A stretch of DNA of 64,000 bases from Protula sp. h YS-2021 (taxonomy: Eukaryota; Annelida; Polychaeta; Sabellida; Serpulidae): contig OX457026.1 of NCBI GenBank assembly GCA_949752745.1, positions 25,023,561 through 25,087,560 of the forward strand, written 5' to 3'. Below are positions 23,231-37,220 of this stretch, one piece after another (the stretch's first letter is position 1; every line of letters begins with the position of its first letter). The notes under the pieces are model-generated. The model made no database searches. It saw nothing but the letters and a program-made list of their open reading frames with translations, and was not told where the DNA came from. The position numbers and the translations under genes are program-made.

Positions 23231-25954
23231 TATTAGTGCAACTTTGCAACAAAAATCGTAGATGTCATAATTATCTTTTAGCTATTTATTTAAAGTTTCA
23301 TTCCAGAGATGTTTTTCAATAAATTTAAGTTTCATTAGAATGATAAAGCTAGCAACGCGATTCAAAGATGGTGCAAATAGTGAACACAGTTTCGCTGTTT
23401 TTTTTTTAAATTTGTTTATTTATTTTTGGGAACATAATAAATTACTGGTCAAAAAGAGTTATTTCTCAAGAATAAACTACTTCAACATGCAGATATGTTG
23501 CAAACCCACTTCGATAGTTATTCATAGATTTTAGGTAAAATTGGCACGCCTTGAAACATTAACAAGAAAAGCATTAATAGCTTTAAAAATATCATACGAA
23601 GTTTTCCACTTCTGCTATTGATATTTTTGCATCAATGTTTTTATTTTGTTGGTTTTAGTATTAGTCATTACAATCCCACAGTTATTAGAATATTCAGTAC
23701 CCTTTATTAGTATTTCGCGATATCCGTATAAGCAGTTAATCCATTGTGGAATGATAGCATTGATACTGTTTTATATCTTATTCTCTCAATTTATTAGAAG
23801 AAATAATACATTTCTACCGTCCGTTTATACGCCTCGGTGTGATTATTCCAGCACATCTGAACAAAATAAGTTTTTTTTTTTTTTTTTTTTTGGTGAAGGT
23901 GAAGGCCACCTGGGTTTATATCAACACGCTATTTCACAGTGATCACAAAGAGCAACGAAAAGCAAACAATTAATTAAACTTTGTCTTCAGCTGTCTGTCA
24001 GATTTTATGTTTGTCCAGAAAAATTACTTGAATTGACTAGACTTTGGACCAAATATTTAACACGAATAAATAAAACCAAATGATCTTTTTACTTTAAATT
24101 CACTCGGCGTAAGATCTGATGGTCTCTACGTCACCCGCCTAAGCAATACACATAAACCACGTTATTTTACACTTTTATACGTTAATAACTCCATTAGAAA
24201 TGGCAAACACCATCGCCAACAAGTAAAATGTTTTCTTCAATCTCTATAAGAAGTGTTAAGTCTTGCACTGGAGTACCGACAACGTCACGTGGCGGCATTT
24301 CGTTTATCTGGCCCACTGTCAACCAACAAAGTATGTTGATCTTATCAGTTAGGCGATATCTGGTGAAGTGAGCTGTTTGCTATTCTTTTGAAATCATAGA
24401 CTTATAAGGAGGTGATTTATTTTCAGTGACTCCTGAGAAAACACTGGGTCACAAACCGCCACCGGCCCCTCTCTTCTCTTCTTTCAGTGAGTGCATATGG
24501 ATCCGTATGCCACAAATAGTCCTCAGCCCCCCCCCCCCCTTCCCCAGTGCCTCACATTCTAAATACTTAGTGCTGAAACAACCAGTCTGTTTTACTCCTG
24601 ATTATTAAATAAATACATTTTCACATGTCCCTAACATTTAAAGAGTTACACCATGGGATTAAATATATTTCATGTTCTTCATATCAGGGCTTGGAGATTC
24701 GAATATAGTAGTGAAAGTAAATTTATTGTAGTTTATATGACCGGTAGAGCTAAAAATACGGGCCCAAGCCCCCTAGCGATTAGCAGTAAGGTAAAACGTA
24801 GACACTGTAATAACATGCTGCCACATTTGTAGTTACGACTGCTTTTTGCTGATAATAAATAAAATAGTTACGTTTTTTATAGTAATTTAGATACAATTGA
24901 GAAAAAAAAATAATATACCTTTAAAGGCTTAAACCGGTGTGCATATCCAGTGAAGGCGTTTGAATTTGAATCGTATTTTTAATATATTTATTTATTTAAT
25001 ACAATTACGTATTTGTAATAAATTTAAAGGTAAAACTGAACTCATGAGTACAAGGGCTTTTGGATAAGCATTTTGTAGTGACAACGCCCATTTTGATTGG
25101 CTTGCCCTGCTCTCCCCAACCCCTCACCCCCTTAACGGGCAGGAATGATCATGTGACGTACTACGTGACTTACTACGTGAACACTGATTTTGCATCGTTT
25201 TATTTTTGCGACATGGAGGCAATTAACAAGAGGCTGAAATTAGTAATTTATTCGTTTATTTATGAAACAAAAGCACTTGATAGACATAAACAGCGGGCCA
25301 CTTGGCAGCCTTAATTAAGGTATATTAAAGTGCCAAAGCACTTTTCGCGTTGCAGGGCGATAATTAAGGAAAAGTTTTAGCAAGTTATTTGTCTTTACTA
25401 TTTGAGAGTTTTCTCAGAAAGTTTACCTTTGAGTTTTAGAGAATGGCTGCATAGAATTGAGAAAAGTTTACGTCTCGTGTTCTATCAAAGCCTTAGTAAT
25501 CGATAAGTAAAATGGGAAGAAAACTATCTTCGCAAAGCGTCCAATGTTTTTATCCGACGCGCTCCCCTGTCGTACCGTATGACAGTTCCCAAAAATAAGG
25601 TTTAAAGTTTTAATGATGTGTGTGTGGGGGGGGGGGGGGGGGAGGGCGTGTACATGAACATATTATTGAGCCTTTTAATCGCTGCGCCTTTGCCTTTTTT
25701 GCCATTTTCCGTACAAATAACGAATTTTATTTTATGGTTAGAGAGCTGTACGTAAAGAAATGATAGCAAAAACGAAAGGTGCAGTATTTTAACTATTGCA
25801 CCCAAGCTCACCACGCCCGGCACTCCAGTCGCGTATGAATTTTCTGTCAGTGATGCGACCTGCTGTCCAGTAACTGTAGCTGTATTAGCGTTTTGCAGTT
25901 CAGGGCAGTTTTCGAGTCTTAAATACACCCCCTGCACCTCTCCTACTCCCCCAG
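23231..25954. other. unassigned AT-rich DNA
   Basis: It holds a T21 tract at 23871-23891, a C-run near 24530-24538, and a short direct repeat of TACTACGTGA near 25150-25180. A G-run lies at 25626-25642. No gene was recognised. Confidence 0.5.

Positions 25955-26021
<67 letters not shown>
25955..26021. repeat. (AAT)n microsatellite
   Basis: About 22 uninterrupted AAT units. Confidence 0.97.
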
Positions 26022-28149
26022 CCTCTATACATAAAAGTTGTCGTTAATCGTAAAAACTGATTCGTCAGTCCTCGTCAGCTACCCTTCTCTGGTTTGTTGT
26101 GTTAAAAAATATTAGGTGAAAATTTGGATGGCGATTTCTAGCAAAGATTCTCGTATTTTAACTGCCCTCTTCAATTAACTTACGCATCTGAATGTATTGA
26201 CACTAAGTTTGACCGAAATAAGGCTAGATTACTGCATTGTTGTAGGATATTGATACCAATCTCGTGACGTCGAATTGCGTTGAAAAGTCATGTTATGGCC
26301 TTATAATTAAAACATATTATCATTTCAAATACGCTTCAGCATAAAAAAATTCACGAGTTGACGAAATTAAAATATAAAACAGATAATGTTTGTGAATGTA
26401 AAACTGAATAATAAGGGAAAAATATCATATTTTCTTTAAACAAAAAAGAATATGATGTTTTGATAACAACCACATTTAAATGTTGTTCATATTTAGTTCC
26501 ACATTTTTTTGTCAAAAGGAAACAGCTAAACAGATCATGATTCATAACTAAGGTTCTTTTTCAGTTATCAAAACCTTAGAGACTGACATGCTACAGACAG
26601 TCACAGTTAGATTTCTTATGATTTTTTGCCTATATATGGCTTGCCAATTTCACACCCTCTCTGGTCTAAACGCCTCCGATTCACTGCAGATTTTTAGATG
26701 GTGATCTTTGTTAATTCTAATTTTAGTTACACAAATATTAATGGTAGGGGGAGTTCCTTTAATTTACCATTAATATATTCTGGATACAATGTTAAAATTA
26801 GGGTTTATAGGCGAAAGACAATAAACTATGCCGGACGTAAATTACCGCTGATTAACTTTTGATAAAAATAGTGCCTTTTAAATAGACTTCAAAATAGGCC
26901 TAATGACAAAAAAGAGATCCAAACCATATAATCAGAAGAATATTACACGCTCAAGAAGGGAAGTACAGGGAAGTACATCCTGTGGGTTCGGTCAATATTC
27001 ACTTTTGACTTCGAAACATATTTATCCGTACTTCCCTCTTGACCATTTTTATTATGCTTTGAGTAATCTATATACTCTGAAAAATTACTTCTTCGCACTA
27101 TTTTTTGCTCTTCTGCATGGAATTCTTAGCCGTCTTCACCAGTTTACCAATGTTATGTTATATGTTACTGTTATGCGAGGTCAGGTCAATTGGGAGCTTA
27201 TGTTCAACACCACTTCAGTGGTTATTATCACGTAATTGGGACAAAAGTGATGTTTGTTTGGTTCATTAAGAAGGTACGTAGCAAGGTTAACATGGCTGTT
27301 AAATCCTTGTTGTTTCGGCGACAAGACAGTCAAGGGTGCTCAGAATGAATAATAGTAGAACTTATCATCTCGTTCACAAAAAGTGGCTATTAATCAAATA
27401 TCCGACAAATATCTTCATATCGTTATCTCTCTAGTCACACGAACTACTTTTAACACCCTTAACTACTAAAAAATTTGAAATAGATATTACTGAAGCCTTT
27501 CACAAGGTTAAAGTGATCTGTGATTGAGACCAAAGACTACTGATCACGAATGTATGAACAATTATCGTGACCAATGGGCAAATAGTCAATAGGCGACGAT
27601 AATGATTTATGACAAAAAAGACAACATTGATCATGACCGATAGCGACAGTGGTCACCGCACAGTGGTCAGAATCGGACTACATTTAGGCGTATCTAAGAT
27701 TGTCTTTTTCCAGACCAAAAACAGCAGGGCTTGCGTCCGAATTAACAGCACGTCCTGTCATTTTACTCGACGACTCGTGTATTACCAAGGATGAACACAG
27801 CATTAACAGTGTCTAACATAGTAGCATTCAGACATAGAAGCACCAGTGGGACTGAACTAAAGTGTTACGATTTTTTTGCTTTACGTCTTGTGGGAACCCT
27901 CGTAATAGAAGGCACCTGGAATGAAACCATTGAAAAGTGGTGATTTTTATGGAGCGGTTCCTGTTTCGGGGTCATTAAATCCTAGATTACGGACCCCGGC
28001 ATTGAACCATCCACGAATAAGAAACACCCGTGATACCAATATGTTTCAACAGGTCCGGAATTTCAGCAAATACTTTTGTGACATGAAAATCCCACAATTA
28101 AGGCTTGCAACTAAGAAAAGGGGCCATATTTAACACTTGACAAGCTGTT
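26022..28149. other. unassigned DNA with one hairpin
   Basis: AATATTAATGGTA at 26735 pairs with TACCATTAATATATT near 26765 to form a hairpin with a G-rich loop. No gene was recognised. Confidence 0.45.
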
Positions 28150-28505
28150 AACTTGCAAGGGTTATATGAATTTGTGCGAGCAGCCGTTCGTCCTTTTTTC
28201 TTCTTGACAGTTTTCCGATTTTTTGTGTCTTCTTCTTCTCTGACACTATGGGCTCTAAGACCATGAAACTTAGGACTTATGAAGAGCTTGATCTGAACAT
28301 GTGCATGGCACTTTTTATTTTCATCTTCGATTTCGTTTTCTTTGTTAAAACGCTAAGTGAAAAGAGTATTTTTTGCAAGTTAACGCGGAGCACAGAACAC
28401 CACACAGTTGCTCAGCTTTGTGCGAGCTCTCACTGATAACAGATAACACAGCGTATGCCTGATCAGTCAATCAAACCTTAAGTCTACAAAAACCAAACAC
28501 TACCC
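28150..28505 (-). repeat. dispersed segment, copy 2 (inverse of 18.4-18.8 kb)
   Basis: The reverse complement matches 18430-18775 end to end with moderate divergence. Unlike copy 1 it does not lie between recognisable inverted arms. On the minus strand a roughly 50-codon stretch with SPKFHGLRAHSV and a Lys/Arg-rich tail is open. No family was recognised. Confidence 0.8.
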
Positions 28506-31500
28506 GGTGTTGGATGTACGATTGAGCCTCATGCACAGCTGATCCCGCGCAATCGTGCATGCACCTCGTGTATACACGATTGAGTCCCCTCTAAGAATGC
28601 CCCTCATTTCTTTCATGTTTGTGAGATGTTTGCATTGAGTAAACTTTTACGGTCAGCAAAAGTTAATTCTTATGCAAACAAATGAAAAGATCACTCGCTT
28701 TATTTTATATAAACACATTATATGAAATTGTACAACAGAAATAACATTATAGTAAAAAAAAATAATAGGGAAGCATACTTTTACCACACTGACCTTCCGA
28801 TATCTTGGTTTTGAACCCCACCCCCTTCGTTGTCCGAGGATTCCATTTTAATTTATTTTCCTACATATTTTCCCCTATGCACAGTTGCGTCTTCCCCGTT
28901 TGACAGCCCCTATGAAGGGATATACAGCAAAAGGGCACATTTGTGCATGGATTCAACTGTATATACCACACCAGCTTATAAGACGCATTCAAGCTGTGTT
29001 ATTTGCCAATATATTTAGCTGGTATTAAGTTATCAACCTATGTTTTTTCTTGACAGTGGTCCGATTTTTTAGAATATTATAAGCCGCATGTATGCTGTGC
29101 AATAAGGTCTGGACATAGATGTATAACAAACTATATGCATGTTGTAAAATACTTTGTATCATTCATGAAATAACCCTCTGAAAGAAGTATTTTTGCGTTT
29201 TAATTTTTGTCAAGTGTTCAACATTTCACAAGCGAAATACGGTTCTAGTTTACAGTCCGAAACCAAAACAAAAGAGAAGATCGACCATAACGTGTTGCTA
29301 ACATTGTTTTTTTTCTGTTGTGCATGAAGCTATGCAATAGATGCTCAGCTTGGGCAAAGATCATTGGATTTGGTAGGTAAGCTCAAGAGAACCTTTTTAG
29401 TGAAAAATTACCGATTTTTCAATTAGCAACTCCGAGTTAAGCATAAATGGGAGATCTGAAGTACCATTTTCTTTAGAAAAATTTGAAACCAGGAACATCT
29501 TATTTGTATATCGATTGGCAATCAAAGAATGTTTTAAAGAAATACAGAGAATATTATATTAATTCGATTTTGCAGAATTGCAATTGAAATATCTCAATTG
29601 TAGGATTGTATGTGAAATATACATGTTTCGAATGACAAACATCTATTTAACAAATTTGAAATGCACATTGTCATTTGAAAATATTTCTGCTACCAGAGAA
29701 AAGATTGGGTCAACGTTAAGTCATGCTATGCAGTCAAAAGTCAGACACTTTACAGTTAAAAGGTCGAAAATTTTGAAATATCATGGCAATTAATTGTTTT
29801 TGTGCTAAGATATAGGAACAAGCACGAAGCCATGTGAAACACCCAATCTTAGTAGAGTGTTCATTGTTTCGTTTTGAGAGCTAACACTTTATCTAATTAC
29901 ACGAAGCAGTAAAATACCGGAAACATATTCTGGATATGTATATTAGATACAATAGAAAAAAGTAGAGTGAGTCTGTACAAGTAAGTAACTAGTGTAATTT
30001 TCCAAGTCCAACGTATTAATAGTGTGTAGTTTATATTTTAAAAATTTTAAAGATGTATTTTATAAATTATTTGAGCAATAAGAAATAGTTACAAGAGGCA
30101 TAACAGATTCTAATGAACGGCTAATATTACAGTGTGAAAACCTAATATACGTTAAAAGTAGGAGAATGTTTGATGTGAAGTACATGCCCATCGCAGTGCT
30201 GTACAACAAGGTCAATTGCATCTGCATCTGTACTACTTATTATACAAAACATATTTCTTACTGAAATAAAGTTTAAAGATTTGCACTTTATTATCTATTG
30301 GATTAGGTTTGTTCATGTGAAATGCACAAGAACGGTTTTGAGTACTTACAGAAATGACATTATTTTATTTTCAATAATGCATTTTTACCTGCAAATCGAC
30401 AAACTCTCCTTTCTATACATTTAGCTAACCTGTTAAGCCCTGGGAATGTTGCCAATTTGACGTAACTGTTCTCGCTTTCCCAAAGAATTCGCTCAAACAC
30501 TTTAACCATAATTTTTTTCAGTTCTTCGCTCCTCATAAAAACAGCTGGGCACCCACCGGCTTTACACATGAATAGCACGTACCAGCGACAAAAAGAACAA
30601 AATGATGCCAAAGCTGATCGGTCAACAGAGATGCCTGAAATGTTTATTTAAATGCAAAGTTTGTTCTGCACCATGTTTATTTAAAATACGCCTTAAACAA
30701 TTCTCAAAACAAAACCATATTAAATATATTAGGCAGAACATAGATGTATATCACTGTCCATGGAATTTCCATAGAGCTCCACCAATCTAGCATACTCTTT
30801 GATGAGAATTTCTTGAGAGACCGTTGACAACTGCAGCACAATCCCGCAGTGAGAACTTGTGTCAGCTGTGTAATCTAAACACTATAATGACGCTTGTCAC
30901 ATTAGCATGATTGCTTTGTTACGCCTAGCCATGAAATCGTATTTCCTAACGCGGAAAACCTTGCCAAAAAATGCAACCGTCTTGTTGTTGAATATTCGCA
31001 TAGAATAAAATAAGAGTTTTGTCTACGCACCACTGAGCTGGTGTTTCTCTTGAACATGTGGGCATACAATAATTACACTAAAGAAATACGATAGTCGATT
31101 TTGAAGACAACAATGCAGTGAAATAAAGTGAATTATTTTTTATTTTTGTGCGTTTCTTGGTGTAATGTAGACCAGAGGCTGCACTCAAATCATTACAATT
31201 AAAAATTAGTTGTCATGCGATTTCAGGCAAACTGAAATATTTTAGGTAATCATCATCTAATGGCATTGAAAGAAAAACGGAGAATAAACTTTGTGACTGA
31301 TGCAATATTCATCTAGGTTTCTAGGCTTCTATTTCAAAAGCCTGAGAAAAGGTGATAAAATAAACGTAAAAACGGACGCTTAGCTATTTTTAACTTCTGT
31401 GATCTGATTTAATGATTAAAAAATAGAATATGTTAGCCATTTTATAAAAATTCTATTTTATAAATGGCTCTTTTTGAATGGCAGGTTAAAGAAATATTGA

Positions 31501-34500
31501 CATAAATGGCTATTTTCTTTGCAGTTTTCAATTGAGCAGTAATCTAAAACATCAATCTTACCAAAAAGCGATGCCATGTGCAACTTGTGTTAAAGAAAAG
31601 GAATGACAGAATCTAGCCTTGATAAAATGTCAGCAGCTATTGCAGAAAGGTTTGGTCAAGACCTCTGAAGACCGCATTCTCTCTCGGTACTAAAAGACAA
31701 AACTGTGATAGGCAATGAAGTTTGTTGTACTGAATTCCTTTGAAGCATATGGAATTATAAAACACTGGAATACAGTTACTCCACAGCTTTTAAATATCTG
31801 TAGAATCTTTCAATTGTTCCGTGCTTTGCAATTTTATTGATGTTATTAGAGCAAAAAAGTAAATCTCATTTCTTCCTCCCTCTCAGTATACCTGTTATGT
31901 TTGGTCAATAATGAGTTGTTTTTACGTTGAAATAATAAGGACTAGATAGTTTTACCCGTTTAGTCCTCACGAATGTTGAAAAGTTTTACAAGTTTTTAAT
32001 TGTCTAAAGATTTCTAAAGAAATCATCTACTCTAATATATATTATAACAAATTGAACTTTTCCTTGCCTCGCAACCACTTTAAAGAGTACTTTGTACTTT
32101 AGTAGATTTGCTCAGTCTAAAATTTAAAAGCGTTATTCGCACGCGGAAACTCTGTCCTAAATGGGAATACTATCACAATTAATAATCAAGTTTCCCTCTG
32201 TTTTTTCCTTTTGCACTTCGTTTTCAAATGCAGTTGTTTTATCTAGAATGCTTCTCGTTTTCATATATCCCTTTTAAAAAGTGTTTTGGTTTCAAGATAT
32301 GTACGCGGCGTAATCTATAAAAAACGATTGATTGATTGATTGCATGGATTATAGGACGTAAAACAGCGCAGAAATGGTAAGCCTTTTATGTTAAGATTAA
32401 ATTCGTGAAAAAGAAACTATTTTTCAAAACGTACCATTATTCTAATGACCATTAGAGCTGTTTGAGCTCATTTTGGCCCTTAGGAATAAAGGTACTTCCC
32501 TGATCCTTATCCTGGAGTTGAAGGATGAGATCGAAAACCGCAGCTGACGAATATCTCGAAAAGCGTTCTAAAGGAAGCAATTATGAGCTAATTATTTACT
32601 CTCCCGATCTATGAGACGTTACACAGCAACCTTTTATGTCACGATCGAAAATCGGATGTTGACCATTATATTGTTGACCGTTCGGTATTTTCAGTTTACT
32701 TTAAATCATTTTGTGATGCATAAGATGAACTTAACATTCTAATTTAAAGTATTGATTGAAACTGGAAGTTGACCATTCTGTCGAGAACAGCTGGAGAGAG
32801 CATATTTGTTTTGATTACTAGACGACATTACATGAGTGGTATCTCGGCAATTTAGTGCGTCACGACTATTGTGAGACGCCGCGGAATTGTGTCAGACACC
32901 ACGCAGAACTACGCAGTTTCCGAAATACAAAGACACAGTCAGAAAAGAGACCTAAAAAGAGTCGCCATTTCATTTCACTGCACTAACATTTAATTAGACA
33001 TAACGCATTTAAACTTTAGTTTTTCCTGAGCCTTGTGCGAGAAAATCAGCTACTCTTCATTAGTGCGCAAAGAATAAACGCTACAGGTAGCTGTGACTTT
33101 TAATAAGAAGCAAGGGCACAATTGACGTCATATTGAAGAGGTAAGATAAGTGCAAATAACGCACTACCCTGAAAAATGTTCCGATACATGCAAGATTATC
33201 CAAGATAACAGTTTAAGTAGAATTATAGAGCAAATTAGAAATAAATCACTGTCGAAAACATTTATGCTAAATTAATGAATGCTTAGTTCTTCCACTCATT
33301 GTTTGTGACACTTACAAGTTTTTTGTTTGTGACACTTAAGAGCTTTGTTAACATTTGGCACCGTTTCAATTAAGCAACGTTTTTGATCATGTTGTTTTAA
33401 TTGTATTTACACGGTCAATATTGATTTGATTCATAGAGCATTTAGAATAGGAAAGGGGACAAGTAGCAATGAATCACATCATTTACGCTTTGTACATCAT
33501 GTTCCATTATAGTGGGAATTATGCCTGATAAAGAAATATTCTGGCATGGGTGTCTCCAAAAAATGTCTCCCTCGCAGAGTAAAAGGTAATAAAATAATAA
33601 AAGAACATTAAAGTTATATATTCTCTTCTTATTTTATGCTATAATGTTTCTAAACATTCTACGTTCTTACAAAGCTCTAAAACCAATGTAAATAGGCCAA
33701 TACCTTAAGTGAAGCACAATTCTTGACTACTGAATGAAAACAATATTAAAGTCATCGTTTGCGTCATAAGCTGTTAATTCATTTTAGCAGATGAAAATAT
33801 TTATCTAGTACATTGACTAATTATTCTCTTGTTTGATTTTATAGTTTGTAGTTGCAACAGTATATATGTACGGTTCCAGTTTCATTGTTACAGTGAGGTT
33901 GCATTTTACTGTAGTTCGTTCCTGGAACACGCGATTGCAGAGTATAATCTGTATTGCAACAACCAGTCCTGTTATATCCAGCCTGGCTTCTGCTACAAAT
34001 TTGATTATTGAAAATATATCATCGCAATGTCTCATCTAAAAACTCTGTACTTAGATAACAGCAAAAGTTTATGTGACTTGCGGATCAGGTTCTTTTGAAA
34101 CATAAGATTTTCTTTAAATGGCCTGTTCTTGGTGTGTCAGTTCATATTTAAAAGGATGTGATTCCACACAAGAAAGCATTTGCTCCGAACACATAAAACA
34201 CGCACAAAAATAATAAACAGCGTTATTACCAGAAATGAATGCTATTGCCTCATTATTCAATGTTTTAGGACGTATCTAAATGTTGTAAATTAGAATGAAT
34301 TCACCTGAATTTCGCATGTCTCTAATCAATTGTAATAATATCAGTTCCTTGCAGTGCAAGTATTTTATCTGGTTAGATTGGGATCACCATTAAAACACAA
34401 TAAGAATAATTAGTGTAACTTGTGCATGTGCAATTATTTTAATAGCACAAGCGAGGTTTCTAAGTGACAGCTCATCTAAGTATTAATGTGTTGAATGTAT

Positions 34501-36349
34501 TGAGGAGACGTTATGTAAGAGCCGCTTTGGCTCTTTCAAACACTGCATATGTATTAAGCCAACTTTAAAAAATTACCAAACCAAGTTAGAGAAAGACCCA
34601 GAGAAAGAATAAGAAACATGTGAGCAATTAAACATTGTTATAAGTATCATGGTAATGCACTTTCATGGCAAAAAGCGGGAGCATCCAGTATTCTCAGACA
34701 AGATATCAAACTATTGCAGCATGTATTGTAAGCTCGGAAAATTGCCATTAAACTTGAATAATTAATAATTATACAGACTTTTGACAATTCAGGAAAATAT
34801 GCAATTTGAGGTATAAATAGCAACTGGCAAATTACAATTTGAATGTATATCCAAAACTGTACAAAATAATGTCATTCTATCTGCAAGCACTGCAGACCTA
34901 GGAAAGTACTATATATGACTAATGTTGAAACAACGAAGAAATGTTGCGCCCTTGTTACCTTGATATTAGACAATTTTGCAAGTTTGTTAAATATCAGTAA
35001 CATACAAAAGCTTAGTGAATAAAGCTACGGCATTTAAAGACTGAAATTGTAATTGATAATCGAGAAATGACCTTATATCACAATGGGAAACACTTAGGTT
35101 AAAATATACTTTGCGGTAAAATGCATACTGTGGATTCCCAAGTCGCTCTTAACTTGCACTTTCAGAGATGATTAAGTTTTAAGCCAAAAATGTAGATTCC
35201 ACATTTTAAGGAAAGGCGTCAAATTCCATCAATTCATCGTATTCTGTCGAAGTCTCATTCATTAGAGAACAAATTAATGATTAATATAAAATATAATATT
35301 GCATGGTAATTCTGAAATAAAGTAAGGGGTGTTTATATTTAAAGAAGAAAACACAAGAGATGTATGAAGTGAAGCAAGCCACGTAACGGGGCTAACACAA
35401 AGGCAACAAGAAACTAACTAACTAGTTTATTTATATAGAGAGAGCAAATAGCCATAACAATATGTAAATAAGACACTGCAAATGACAAAATAAATTGATT
35501 ATTCACCTGGACACAGGTATGCAGTTATCGTTGATTTTGAGACGTCTGTAAAAGTTGTTTACGTTTATTTTGTACTCTGCTGTATGAGATAGAATAAGGC
35601 ATTATACTGAAGTTAGAGTTTCTTATTTCAGCAAAAAGAGGTATGGAGAAAATCGGTAAACTATTGGGAAATTTGTAATTTCGTGCTTTTGCAAAGAGAA
35701 GGGACTTCTTTCTCATTTAGGTTACTATGTTATATTTGTATTGAGAATCAGAAAGGGATGCATCTCCTACCTGTTTTTGTGACTTTGACAGTTTACAATT
35801 TGTGTACTTTGAGATAAGTAAAGCATAATGAATTATGATTTCCTCTGTATAGATGCCTGGTTAAAATAGTTTTGGTAAATTTTCAACAAAACCCATTTAA
35901 AATCATTTATATCTCGAGATGAAGTCAAATGTTCTCAAATGTGTTAAGAATAACTTGAAGCGACTCTACATCATTAATCCCAGCGAACCAAATACGACTA
36001 CTTGGAAAATATATATTAGCCACGTGTTTTACCTTATAGTAATATATGGCCATATATCTATTATGTGACTAACATATGATCACTAAAATCTGATAAATAT
36101 GTGTTGAAACGTTCAAGATTTGCCATACTCACAGATGTTTGTTATGTTGTTACGATTTGAAAGTGCTTTCATAATGTGGCTGAAATGCTGCCAACACATG
36201 GTTACCATGTTTCATCAACATATCGCATCACCCAAATGATCATGCATTAAATATCTTTTACTTATTTGGTACCTCTTAGCTTAAAGAAAAGAGTAGGTGC
36301 GTTGAGAATGTTACATATCTGTATTTATTTCACATTGCCAGTACTCGTA
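28506..36349. other. unassigned AT-rich DNA, about 7.8 kb
   Basis: No open frame above about 85 codons, no TE motif and no RNA gene was recognised. A short piece near 29050-29075 (TTCTTGACAGTGGTCCGATTTTTT) resembles the edge of the 28.2-kb dispersed segment. GATT repeats of three or four units occur near 32325-32340. Confidence 0.5.
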
Positions 36350-37220
36350 CAGTGGCATTTTGAATGGTAAAGACGTCCGTAAGTACCGGGGGTTTCCGAA
36401 AAAAAGCCCAGGGCTTTTATTTGGAAACTGGCCAATTTCAGGCGCTCATTTAGAAACCAAATAGAAGCCCCGGGGCTTCTATTAGGAAACAGTTTCCTAA
36501 TTAGAGCCCCGGGGCTTCTGTTTTTCAGATGCGGGGGGAGGGGGGGTGTCGATAAGTTTTGTTAAAAAAAGAAGATAATTTACCATCAATCGCTTATTAA
36601 AGCGCTACATGCTGCGGATATCCGTACAAAAAATAACAAAACACACAAAAACAACAGTAACTAAAAAAAGTCTGATTAAGTGGGGGGGGGGTGCCTTGTG
36701 CGAAGGACAGCATAAAGCAACGATGCAGAACGTGTCTAAGGGTTTGCCTCACATCAAAGGATTAAGTGCACTGTGTGTGCATTGCGAGTAAACACGAGTT
36801 CTACAAAGACTTGCGGGGGAAGGAGGGGCAACATCACGCCGCCCGCTTCAGTACTCGGCCCGTTATATTTCCAGTAATACTCCGGAGTAGAGGTGGCAGT
36901 TGGGAGGGGTGTCTGTTCGCCTTGTGCAAAGCACAGGATTAAGCAACGACGCTGAACATGTCTAGGCGCTGCCTGATATCAAAGGATTAAGTGCACCGTG
37001 TCTGCACTGCGAGTAAACACGAGTTTTAAAAGGACTTGCAGGGAAGGAGGGGGCTTTTATTAGGAAACGATTTTTTCAGGTCTTTATTTTAACTCCAAAT
37101 AGAAGCCCCGGGGCTTCTATTGGGAAACAGTTTCCTAATAAGAGCCCCGGGGCTTTTATATGGGGGGAGCTTCTTTTCGGAAACTCCCGGTACGTACAGC
37201 CGTCTTTACCTCTGCTCCAC
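36350..37220. mobile_element. TIR element with CCCCGGGG palindromes
   Basis: The left end carries GGTAAAGACG (36366) followed by GTACCGGGGGTTTCCGAA; the right end carries the inverse, CCGTCTTTACC ending at 37210. Weaker matching outward (CAGTGG at 36350, CCAC ending 37220) is bordered by TA, suggesting TA target duplication. Inside are palindromes GAAGCCCCGGGGCTTC at 36464-36479 and 37102-37117 with further half-sites. Two diverged direct copies of a ~140-bp block, each beginning CCTTGTGC, lie near 36692 and 36918. No transposase frame is present, so it is non-autonomous. Confidence 0.75.

Noticed and set aside
30360..30611. 83-codon minus frame with a plausible helical region
   Set aside because: No family resemblance and no convincing splice sites; cannot be supported.
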